A stretch of 28,253 nucleotides of DNA from positions 6,917-35,169 of the forward strand of contig DFFH01000041.1 in the NCBI GenBank assembly GCA_002368805.1. The letters are read 5' to 3'. Below the pieces are notes generated by a model that did no database searches, was not told where the DNA came from, and saw only the letters and a program-made list of their open reading frames with translations. The translations under genes were made by a program, and so were the position numbers. The stretch is from Mageeibacillus sp. UBA3781. Its GTDB lineage: Bacteria > Bacillota > Clostridia > Saccharofermentanales > Saccharofermentanaceae. This document shows positions 22,106 to 28,253 of this stretch, piece by piece (within the stretch, counting starts at the first letter, position 1; the number at the start of each line of letters is the position of its first letter).

Positions 22106-23905
22106 TCAGCCTTCCTTTACTTCACAGTACATGAAGTACTTATATCCCAGAGGGTTGGAGAAGAATCCGGTGACATTCTTGTTGATCATATAGATATCTG
22201 TGTAGAAATAAAGCGGAACGATACAGCCGGTCGACATCAGAATATCCTCAGCCAGATGCATGAGCTTATAGCGGGTCTCTGTATCTGCGCAGCTCTTGAT
22301 CGTGCTGATCAGAACATCATAGGTCTCAGCCCATGTGCCGCCCTTAACGTTGATATCATAGCCGTAAGGTGTCAGATCCATATCATACATAGCAACTGTG
22401 GCATTCGCACCTTTACCGAACTGAACGTCATTGTTACCGGAAGCGGATGTCCACATATCCAGGAAGCTGATCGGATCGTTATAGTCAGCCAGCCAGCCGT
22501 TACGTGCGATAGAATAATCACCATTCTTTCTTGTGTTAAGGAATGTATTCCACTCCTGGTTTTCAAGGTTCATCGTGATACCTACACTTGCCAGAGCGCT
22601 CTGCAGATACTCACCGATCGCCTTATGGCTCTCGTTCGTATTATAGAGGTATGTCAGAGTCGGGAAATTCGTGAACTTCTTAGAAGCTTCATCATATGTA
22701 TAGTACTTCTTAAGGATTTCGATAGCGGAATTAAAGTTAGACTCAAATGCTTCCTTGGAAACATTGTAATATCCGTCAAATCCGTCGTTATGTCCTGCTG
22801 TCTTATAGAACTCGGTACCATCCGGATTTGTCATACCCATAGCAACAAAGGAAGATGCCGGAACCTGACCAGCCTGGCCGATCTCTTCAACAATATAGTT
22901 TCTGTCGAAAAGAAGTCCGATAGCAGATCTGATCTCAGCCTTTGCCTTCTCCGCCTCAATGCCGGAAAGACCGCTGTTTGCCGGGAGGATCTCTTCATTG
23001 ATATTCCAGCAGACATAGTAAGTACCGATCTGACCCGTAACTACGAATTCATCCGGATACTTTGCCTTAAGGTTCGGGATCTCATTTGTCGGAACGTCGT
23101 CGATCAGCTGCCATGCGCCGTTCTGGAAGTTCGTCAGCATGTTGTTCTCATCATCAGAGAGATAGAACTCGATCGTATCCATCTTGATCTGGTCAGCATC
23201 AACATAATTATCATTCTTAGTGAGAGTAATAAGGCTGTTGTGCTCCCATCCCGTGATCGTATAAGGACCATTGCAGATATAGGTCTTCGGATCTGTGGAC
23301 CAGCTCTCGTTGGAAACTACATCCGAACGTACCGGGAAGTATGCCGGGAAAGCAAGAAGCTCATCCCAGTAGGAGATCTCGTTTTCGAGTGTTACCTCGA
23401 TCGTCTTGGCATCAAGTGCTTTTACATTCAGCTTCGCATCCGGAGACGGATTCTCTGCTGTAATTTCATCATAACCGTCAATGACTTCAAACATATAGCC
23501 GTAGTCAGCACCGAGCTCAACAGAAGCCGCACGCTGCCAGGAGAATACGAAATCCTCCGCGGTTACATCTTTACCGTCAGACCACTTAAGGTTATCACGG
23601 AGAGTGTATGTATATGTCACTGTTCCGTCATCATTTACAACACCTTTTACCAGTTCTTTTACAGCATCCGGAACGATCTTCAGTTTACCGCTCGGATCCA
23701 TCTCCCATTTTGCCATACCGGAAAACAGGTGACTGACCAATGTTGCTCCATCAACGGAAGAGTTCAATGCCGGATCAAGGGTATCCGGTTCCGATGCGAG
23801 ACAAACGGCCAGAGAGCTTCCGGTCTTTTTCTTTGTAGATTTCTTACAACCTGCCAGACCAATAAGCATCGAAGCAGATAATACTAACGCAAGAATCTTT
23901 TTCAT
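22106..23905 (-). CDS. oppA: Peptide ABC transporter substrate-binding lipoprotein (OppA type)
   Basis: A 599-residue binding protein that captures oligopeptides outside the membrane. It begins with a lipoprotein signal: MKKILALVLSASMLIGLAGC, with the lipobox LAGC and the anchoring Cys at residue 20, then a Lys/Thr-rich linker. The mature part shows the SBP_bac_5 family start, ACLASEPDTLDPALNS as read after the linker (VCLASEPDTLDP), and KWSDGKDVTAEDFVFSWQRA, diagnostic of oligopeptide and nickel-type binders. It is the last gene of oppBCDFA, 89 bases after oppF, with AAGGGG before its ATG. The gap holds AT-rich dyads (about 23930-23960) but no terminator, so it is probably cotranscribed. Peptide length preference cannot be told. 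Confidence 0.94.
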   Translation of the reverse strand: MKKILALVLSASMLIGLAGCKKSTKKKTGSSLAVCLASEPDTLDPALNSSVDGATLVSHLFSGMAKWEMDPSGKLKIVPDAVKELVKGVVNDDGTVTYTYTLRDNLKWSDGKDVTAEDFVFSWQRAASVELGADYGYMFEVIDGYDEITAENPSPDAKLNVKALDAKTIEVTLENEISYWDELLAFPAYFPVRSDVVSNESWSTDPKTYICNGPYTITGWEHNSLITLTKNDNYVDADQIKMDTIEFYLSDDENNMLTNFQNGAWQLIDDVPTNEIPNLKAKYPDEFVVTGQIGTYYVCWNINEEILPANSGLSGIEAEKAKAEIRSAIGLLFDRNYIVEEIGQAGQVPASSFVAMGMTNPDGTEFYKTAGHNDGFDGYYNVSKEAFESNFNSAIEILKKYYTYDEASKKFTNFPTLTYLYNTNESHKAIGEYLQSALASVGITMNLENQEWNTFLNTRKNGDYSIARNGWLADYNDPISFLDMWTSASGNNDVQFGKGANATVAMYDMDLTPYGYDINVKGGTWAETYDVLISTIKSCADTETRYKLMHLAEDILMSTGCIVPLYFYTDIYMINKNVTGFFSNPLGYKYFMYCEVKEG

Positions 23906-23994
23906 ATTGTATCCCCTTTAAATTTATTTTCAAAATATGCGAAGCGAATGCATGCATATATTTGAATCAGAATCAGAAAGCCACCAAAGACCGG

Positions 23995-24981
23995 TCAACC
24001 GATCTCATTCAACCTGTGGCATGCAACAAAGTGACCGCTGGACACCTCTTTCAGTTCCGGCATCGACTCGGCGCAGCACTCCTTTGCATAGGCGCATCTC
24101 GTACGGAAAGGACATCCGGAAGGAGCATTGAGCGGACTAGGAATATCACCGGAAAGAACGATACGCTTATTTGCCCGCGCGATCTTCGGATCCGGTTGAG
24201 GCACCGCAGACATCAGTGACTTTGTATAAGGATGCAGCGAGTGCTCATAGATCTCCTTGGAATCAGCAAGTTCGACCATCTTACCAAGATACATAACAGC
24301 GATCCTGTCACTGATATGACGGACGACTAAGATATCATGTGCGATAAACAGGTATGTAAGACCCATTTTCGCCTGAAGCTCATCGAACATATTAATGACC
24401 TGTGCCTGGATCGATACATCCAGAGCAGAAACCGGCTCGTCACAGACAACAAAATCAGGATCGAGCGCAAGAGAACGCGCAATACCGATACGCTGACGCT
24501 GTCCGCCGGAGAACTCATGGGCATATCTCGAAGCATGCTCGGAGTTTAATCCTACCTGACCCATTAGTTCAAGGATGCGGTCATGACGCTCTTTGGAAGA
24601 CTTATATGTCTTATGGATGTCTAAAGGTTCTCCGATAATATCGGAAACCGTCATTCTCGGATTCAAGGAAGAATAAGGATCCTGGAACACCATTGTCGCC
24701 TTTTTTCTATACTCGGCGATATCGGACTTCGTCTTGATTTCTTTTCCTTTATAGAAAACTGAACCGGATGTCGGCTTATAAAGGTGAAGCAGTGTACGGC
24801 CAACCGTAGTTTTACCACAGCCGGACTCACCTACAAGTCCGAGCGTCTCGCCTTTCTTAATGGAAAAAGAAACATCATCCACCGCTTTCAGTGGTTTGCT
24901 CCGGAAAAGACCGACGTTGATATTAAAGTACTGTTTCAGGTTCTTGACCTCGATGATCGGGGTATTGCCGTTATCACTCAT
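23995..24981 (-). CDS. oppF: Oligopeptide ABC transporter ATP-binding protein OppF
   Basis: A 328-residue ATPase that powers peptide uptake with OppD. Walker A is GESGCGKTTVGRTLL (residues about 54-68), the signature is EFSGGQRQRIGIARSLAL, Walker B FVVCDEPVSALDVS, and the switch His is in FIAHDILVVRH. The C-terminal oligopeptide/dipeptide extension has GCPFRTRCAYAKECC, whose Cys residues bind an iron-sulfur cluster in some relatives. Its ATG overlaps the oppD stop by 4 bases. Confidence 0.95.
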   Translation of the reverse strand: MSDNGNTPIIEVKNLKQYFNINVGLFRSKPLKAVDDVSFSIKKGETLGLVGESGCGKTTVGRTLLHLYKPTSGSVFYKGKEIKTKSDIAEYRKKATMVFQDPYSSLNPRMTVSDIIGEPLDIHKTYKSSKERHDRILELMGQVGLNSEHASRYAHEFSGGQRQRIGIARSLALDPDFVVCDEPVSALDVSIQAQVINMFDELQAKMGLTYLFIAHDILVVRHISDRIAVMYLGKMVELADSKEIYEHSLHPYTKSLMSAVPQPDPKIARANKRIVLSGDIPSPLNAPSGCPFRTRCAYAKECCAESMPELKEVSSGHFVACHRLNEIG

Positions 24982-26033
24982 TCGGTCTCACCACCCTTCT
25001 TCTCTTCTTTGACTGTATCTTCTGACTTCAGCTCAGATTTAACAAGCTCGATCGAGCCATCTTCCACACCGGATTTCACATTCATCCAGCACGCTGCCTG
25101 ATGGTCTTCGTTGATGCGCATTCTCTCACATCTTTCATAAAGACAGATTTTCATCGCGTTTTCACAACGCGGAGCAAACGGGCAGCCCTTCGGCATATTC
25201 AGAAGATCGATCGGAGTACCGCTTATCGGTTTCAGCCTTGTACCGGCGGAATCCGCAGTAGGAATGGAGCGGATAAGACCCTTGGTATATTCATGACGTG
25301 GATTATAAAAGATCTCCTCGGCTGTTCCCTGTTCACAGATGGAACCGGCATACATAACGATGACTTCATCACAGAGCTGGGCAACAACACCAAGATCGTG
25401 CGTGATCATGATGATCGCCATTCCAAGCTCTTCCTGAAGAGACTTCATCAGTTCGAGGATCTGTGCCTGGATGGTAACATCCAGCGCCGTAGTCGGCTCA
25501 TCCGCGATAAGAATATCCGGTTCACAGGCAAGCGCCATAGCGATCATGACACGCTGGCGCATACCGCCGGAGAACTCGAACGGATACTGTTTCATTCGTT
25601 TTTCAGGCTCATTCACGTTTACGAGGCGGAGCATCTCGATTGCTCTTTCCTTCGCCTGCTGACGGTTACGGTTGGTATGAAGCAGGATCGCCTCCATTAG
25701 CTGATGACCGATCGTATACGTCGGATTCAGGCTGGTCATCGGATCCTGGAAAATGATAGAGATCTTATTTCCACGAACCGTCTTCATCACTTTTTCACCT
25801 GAATTGACAAGTTCCTGCCCATCAAAAAGGATCGAGCCGGAAACAATCTTTCCCGTGCTTGCCAGGATCTGCATGATCGAATACGCGGTTACGGATTTAC
25901 CGGAACCGGATTCACCTACGATACCTAATACTTTTCCTCTTTCGAGATTAAATGAGATTCCATTGACCGCTTTTACTTCACCGGCAGGAGTGAAGAATGA
26001 TGTATGCAGGTCTTTTACTTCTAGCAAAGGCAT
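24978..26033 (-). CDS. oppD: Oligopeptide ABC transporter ATP-binding protein OppD
   Basis: A 351-residue ATPase partner of OppF. Walker A is GESGSGKSVTAYSIMQIL (residues about 38-55), the signature is FSGGMRQRVMIAMALACEP, Walker B ILIADEPTTALDVT, and the switch His is in MITHDLGVVAQ. The C-terminal extension contains GCPFAPRCENAMKIC, then an acidic and Lys-rich tail of about 30 residues not seen in OppF. AAAGGAGG precedes the ATG, 17 bases after oppC. Confidence 0.95.
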   Translation of the reverse strand: MPLLEVKDLHTSFFTPAGEVKAVNGISFNLERGKVLGIVGESGSGKSVTAYSIMQILASTGKIVSGSILFDGQELVNSGEKVMKTVRGNKISIIFQDPMTSLNPTYTIGHQLMEAILLHTNRNRQQAKERAIEMLRLVNVNEPEKRMKQYPFEFSGGMRQRVMIAMALACEPDILIADEPTTALDVTIQAQILELMKSLQEELGMAIIMITHDLGVVAQLCDEVIVMYAGSICEQGTAEEIFYNPRHEYTKGLIRSIPTADSAGTRLKPISGTPIDLLNMPKGCPFAPRCENAMKICLYERCERMRINEDHQAACWMNVKSGVEDGSIELVKSELKSEDTVKEEKKGGETE

Positions 26034-26050
26034 TTTCTTCTCCTCCTTTC

Positions 26051-27112
26051 TTATTTACGAAGCTTCGGGTCAAATGCATCACGGAGACCGTCACCAAAGA
26101 GATTCAGTGAAAGAACGATCAGAGAGATAACAACTGCCGGGATAACAAGTCTATAGGAATACGATGTAATACCATTCAGGGCATCTGATGCCAGAGAACC
26201 GAGAGATGGCATCGGTGCGTTAACACCAAGTCCGAGGAAGGAAAGATAACTCTCGGTAAAGATCGCACTCGGGATCTGAAGTGCCGTAGAGATGATAACA
26301 ACACTGATACAGTTCGGCAGAAGATGCTTCTTAATGATCCACGAACCCTTCGCACCGGCGGCTCTTGATGCCAGGACGTACTCCTGCTCACGAAGGGAAA
26401 GGATCTGTCCGCGAAGAAGTCTGGACATTGAAACCCAGTACAGAAGACCGAATACGATAAACAAACTGATGATGTTACTTCCGATCTTATCAAACACTGT
26501 TCCTTCGATCACGGGTCCGAGCGTCATCTTCATTACCGAAGCAAGAAGGATGACCATCAGCATATCCGGAAGTGAATAGATAATATCGACGATACGCATG
26601 ATGATCAGATCGACTTTACCTCCGAAATATCCGGCGATCGAGCCGATCGTCATTCCTATCACAAGTACTACAAGGCTGGCAAAGAATCCAACCGCAAGAG
26701 AAATACGTGTTCCGTAAATGACACGGATGAAATAGTCTCTTCCCGAGGCATCTGTGCCGAAAACATGCGGGAATACACTCTCACCTGCATCGATCCTTTC
26801 CTGTTCCGTGGCACCATATTCAAAAGGCGCCAGATTGTTATAGGAAGCATCTACCGGTTTTCCGGGTGTGACACCCAGCATACTGTCATATTTATATGGC
26901 CAGAAAAACGGGATAAAGATCGAGGCCAGTGTAATAATCACAATAAGAAAGAAACTGATCGTCGCGATCTTATTCTTTTTTAATCTTTTAATACCGTCCT
27001 TAAAGAATGTCGTGGACGGACGCATCTGTACGATATAGGACTTCTCTTCATCTGTTGCAGGGAGGAAAGAATCTACATCAACATGCATACTGAACATCTT
27101 TTTCTTTTCCAT
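26051..27112 (-). CDS. oppC: Oligopeptide ABC transporter permease OppC
   Basis: A 353-residue inner-membrane permease. A cytoplasmic N-terminal extension of about 45 residues precedes the first membrane helix (IATISFFLIVIITLASIFIP). Then comes a large extracytoplasmic loop with FGTDASGRDYFIRVIYGTR, typical of OppC, and five further helices. The coupling loop ASRAAGAKGSWIIKKHLLPN is the EAA-type motif that contacts the ATPases. GGAGGGG stands 4 bases before the ATG; oppB ends 11 bases upstream. Confidence 0.95.
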   Translation of the reverse strand: MEKKKMFSMHVDVDSFLPATDEEKSYIVQMRPSTTFFKDGIKRLKKNKIATISFFLIVIITLASIFIPFFWPYKYDSMLGVTPGKPVDASYNNLAPFEYGATEQERIDAGESVFPHVFGTDASGRDYFIRVIYGTRISLAVGFFASLVVLVIGMTIGSIAGYFGGKVDLIIMRIVDIIYSLPDMLMVILLASVMKMTLGPVIEGTVFDKIGSNIISLFIVFGLLYWVSMSRLLRGQILSLREQEYVLASRAAGAKGSWIIKKHLLPNCISVVIISTALQIPSAIFTESYLSFLGLGVNAPMPSLGSLASDALNGITSYSYRLVIPAVVISLIVLSLNLFGDGLRDAFDPKLRK

Positions 27113-27123
27113 GATTCCCCTCC

Positions 27124-28053
27124 TTACTCAAGATTGATACGCGGATCGACGACCTTGTACAGGATATCACTGACAAGATTCATTACGACGATCAATGCAG
27201 CAAGAACGATCGTGGTACCCATCACCATCGGGTAGTCACGGTTCGTGATACTGCTAACGAAAGCACGGCCGATGCCCGGTACGGCAAATATCTGTTCGAC
27301 AACCAGAGATCCGGTGACGATATACGCCAGCATCGGTCCGAAATATGTGATAACAGGAATAAGAGAGTTCTTAAGCGCATGACCGAAAATGATCTTTCTC
27401 GGCGGTACGCCTTTCGCTTTAGCGGTACGGATATAATCCTGACCGAGAACATCCAGCATAGATGAACGAGTCAGTCTGGTGATATATGCCATCGGATAAA
27501 GAGCCAGCGTAATGATCGGAAGAATGAGACCGGAAGCTGATGATCCGTTTGCAGGAAGCAGCGGGAATTTGATGGCAAAGAAAACTAATAGCAGCGATCC
27601 CATAATAAACGATGGCAATGATACAAAAGCCGTGGTAATGACCATGATCAGTTTATCGATAAAATGATTACGCCGCAGTGCCGCCACAGAACCTAGTACA
27701 ATACCTACCGCCAATGCGGAAAAGGCAGCGATCAGGCCCAGCTTCGCAGAAGTCTGAAGACCATCAGCGATGATCTCATTGACCGTACGTCCGCGCTGCT
27801 TCAGCGATGGACCGAAATCGAGTTCCGTTACCACATCCTTGAGATATGTCCCATACTGTTCCAAAAGCGGCTTATCGAGGCCGTACTTCGCTTCAAGAGC
27901 CTTCTGAGTAGCCGGAGTAATGGCTTTCTCACTCATAAACGGGCCACCGGGAACGGCATGCATGATAAAGAAAGTCGCAGTAATAACTACCCACACAGTC
28001 AAAATCGCCAGCCCGATACGCTTGATAATATACATCAACGTTTTCGAGTTCAT
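27124..28053 (-). CDS. oppB: Oligopeptide ABC transporter permease OppB
   Basis: A 309-residue permease with six predicted membrane helices. The N terminus YIIKRIGLAILTVWVVITAT is the first helix, followed by the family's HAVPGGPF segment. The coupling motif is RTAKAKGVPPRKIIFGHALK, near residue 215. It is the first gene of oppBCDFA. Unlike its neighbours it has no recognisable ribosome-binding site: the bases before the ATG are A/T only. A short ORF with a G-rich ribosome site ends 9 bases upstream, so oppB may be translated by coupling to it. Confidence 0.94.
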   Translation of the reverse strand: MNSKTLMYIIKRIGLAILTVWVVITATFFIMHAVPGGPFMSEKAITPATQKALEAKYGLDKPLLEQYGTYLKDVVTELDFGPSLKQRGRTVNEIIADGLQTSAKLGLIAAFSALAVGIVLGSVAALRRNHFIDKLIMVITTAFVSLPSFIMGSLLLVFFAIKFPLLPANGSSASGLILPIITLALYPMAYITRLTRSSMLDVLGQDYIRTAKAKGVPPRKIIFGHALKNSLIPVITYFGPMLAYIVTGSLVVEQIFAVPGIGRAFVSSITNRDYPMVMGTTIVLAALIVVMNLVSDILYKVVDPRINLE

Positions 28054-28062
28054 GAAAAAAAT

Positions 28063-28113
28063 TTACGCCCAAAAAAAGAGATTTCCATGAATAGAAATCC
28101 GAATTGCGAGCAT
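28063..28113 (-). CDS. Possible 16-residue leader peptide of the opp operon
   Basis: An ORF reading MLAIRISIHGNLFFWA, in the expected 5' leader of oppB. GGGGGGAG directly precedes the ATG, closer than usual. It ends 9 bases before oppB, which lacks its own ribosome site. Its last codons lie over the T-run of a hairpin. It is very short, so chance cannot be excluded. Confidence 0.35.
   Translation of the reverse strand: MLAIRISIHGNLFFWA
28071..28099 (-). promoter_or_regulatory. Attenuator-like hairpin in the opp leader
   Basis: On the minus strand GATTTC (28099-28094) pairs with GAAATC (28085-28080) around an 8-base loop. TC and then T7 follow, the order of an intrinsic terminator. The stem has only 6 pairs, so termination would be partial. 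Confidence 0.45.
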
Positions 28114-28139
28114 CTCCCCCCTGTATTCATTACTGTCTG

Positions 28140-28168
28140 ATTATATTCCTCAAATGAAAAAATAGCAA
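28140..28168 (-). promoter_or_regulatory. Promoter of the opp operon
   Basis: On the minus strand TTGCTA (28163-28168) and a perfect TATAAT (28140-28145) are 17 bases apart. Transcription would start near 28133, leaving an 80-base leader before oppB. Confidence 0.75.
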
Positions 28169-28184
28169 CCGAAGGAAAGAAAAC

Positions 28185-28215
28185 GAAAAAGACCATCTCG
28201 AATGAGATGGTCTTT
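28185..28215 (-). terminator. Terminator after the tRNA
   Basis: A perfect 12-base-pair stem (28188-28199 with 28204-28215, loop GAAT) is followed by TTTTTC on the minus strand, 3 bases past the tRNA CCA end. Confidence 0.9.
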
Positions 28216-28217
28216 AC

Positions 28218-28253
28218 TGGTGCACCTTCAGGGACTCGAACCCTGGGCCCACT
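28218..28253 (-). tRNA. Partial tRNA, probably tRNA-Lys (3' half; 5' part outside the window)
   Basis: Read on the minus strand, the T arm is CAGGG-TTCGAGT-CCCTG, followed by the acceptor strand AAGGTGC, discriminator A and an encoded CCA ending at 28218. The preceding GTGGGCC fits a short variable loop. An acceptor 5' strand of GCACCTT would be expected, which with this T arm matches clostridial tRNA-Lys as I remember it. The anticodon is outside the window, so isotype is inference. Confidence 0.88.

Noticed and set aside
22256..23881. Long open frame (541 codons) antisense to oppA
   Set aside because: The opposite strand is a clear lipoprotein gene; the antisense text is rich in Cys, Ile and Arg with no domain.
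1..28253. CRISPR array, insertion sequence, prophage, toxin-antitoxin or other defence system
   Set aside because: No regularly spaced repeats, transposase, integrase or defence gene was seen; almost all coding space is assigned to housekeeping and transport families.

Overview
The window looks like chromosomal DNA of an anaerobic, fermentative Gram-positive bacterium of the class Clostridia (Bacillota), perhaps an Oscillospirales or Saccharofermentans-like lineage. Support comes from the pyrophosphate-dependent phosphofructokinase, the three-subunit NAD-linked [FeFe]-hydrogenase, strong AGGAGG ribosome-binding sites, consensus sigma-A promoters, and the conserved clostridial block efp-asp23-amaP-nusB-xseAB-ispA-dxs-nadK-argR-recN. 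The genus is inference. The sporulation genes that flank this block in spore formers are absent, which hints at a non-sporulating organism.

Layout. 1-1050 is the 3' part of a pyrophosphate-phosphofructokinase gene with its terminator. 1173-1867 holds a Mug-like DNA glycosylase gene that converges on a small orphan ORF. 2012-2503 has a perfect-consensus promoter followed by about 450 bases with no convincing gene but many pairable segments; this is a candidate structured non-coding RNA and the least explained part of the window. 2525-6637 (minus) is a hydCBA hydrogenase operon. 6868-7755 (plus) is an RluA-type pseudouridine synthase. 7844-17389 (minus) is a long, tightly packed run from efp to recN that combines translation, membrane stress, rRNA antitermination, DNA repair, isoprenoid synthesis, NADP supply and arginine regulation. 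17390-17841 is non-coding. 17842-18333 (minus) is a YqeG-type phosphatase, divergent from aspartate kinase (18482-19831, plus). 19922-21950 (minus) holds a DUF4867 gene and an O-acetylhomoserine sulfhydrylase. 22106-28053 (minus) is an oligopeptide ABC transporter operon, oppBCDFA, with an unusual leader. A partial tRNA (probably Lys) sits at the right edge.

How the genes work together. The phosphofructokinase and hydrogenase fit sugar fermentation with H2 as electron sink. Aspartate kinase and the sulfhydrylase both belong to the aspartate-to-methionine pathway, and the Opp transporter brings in peptides as an amino-acid source. The efp-recN run is a housekeeping block whose genes overlap by a few bases, so translational coupling is likely. 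No insertion sequence, CRISPR array, prophage or defence system was seen. The candidate new biology is the RNA at about 2048-2503, followed by the leaders of the opp operon and of aspartate kinase.
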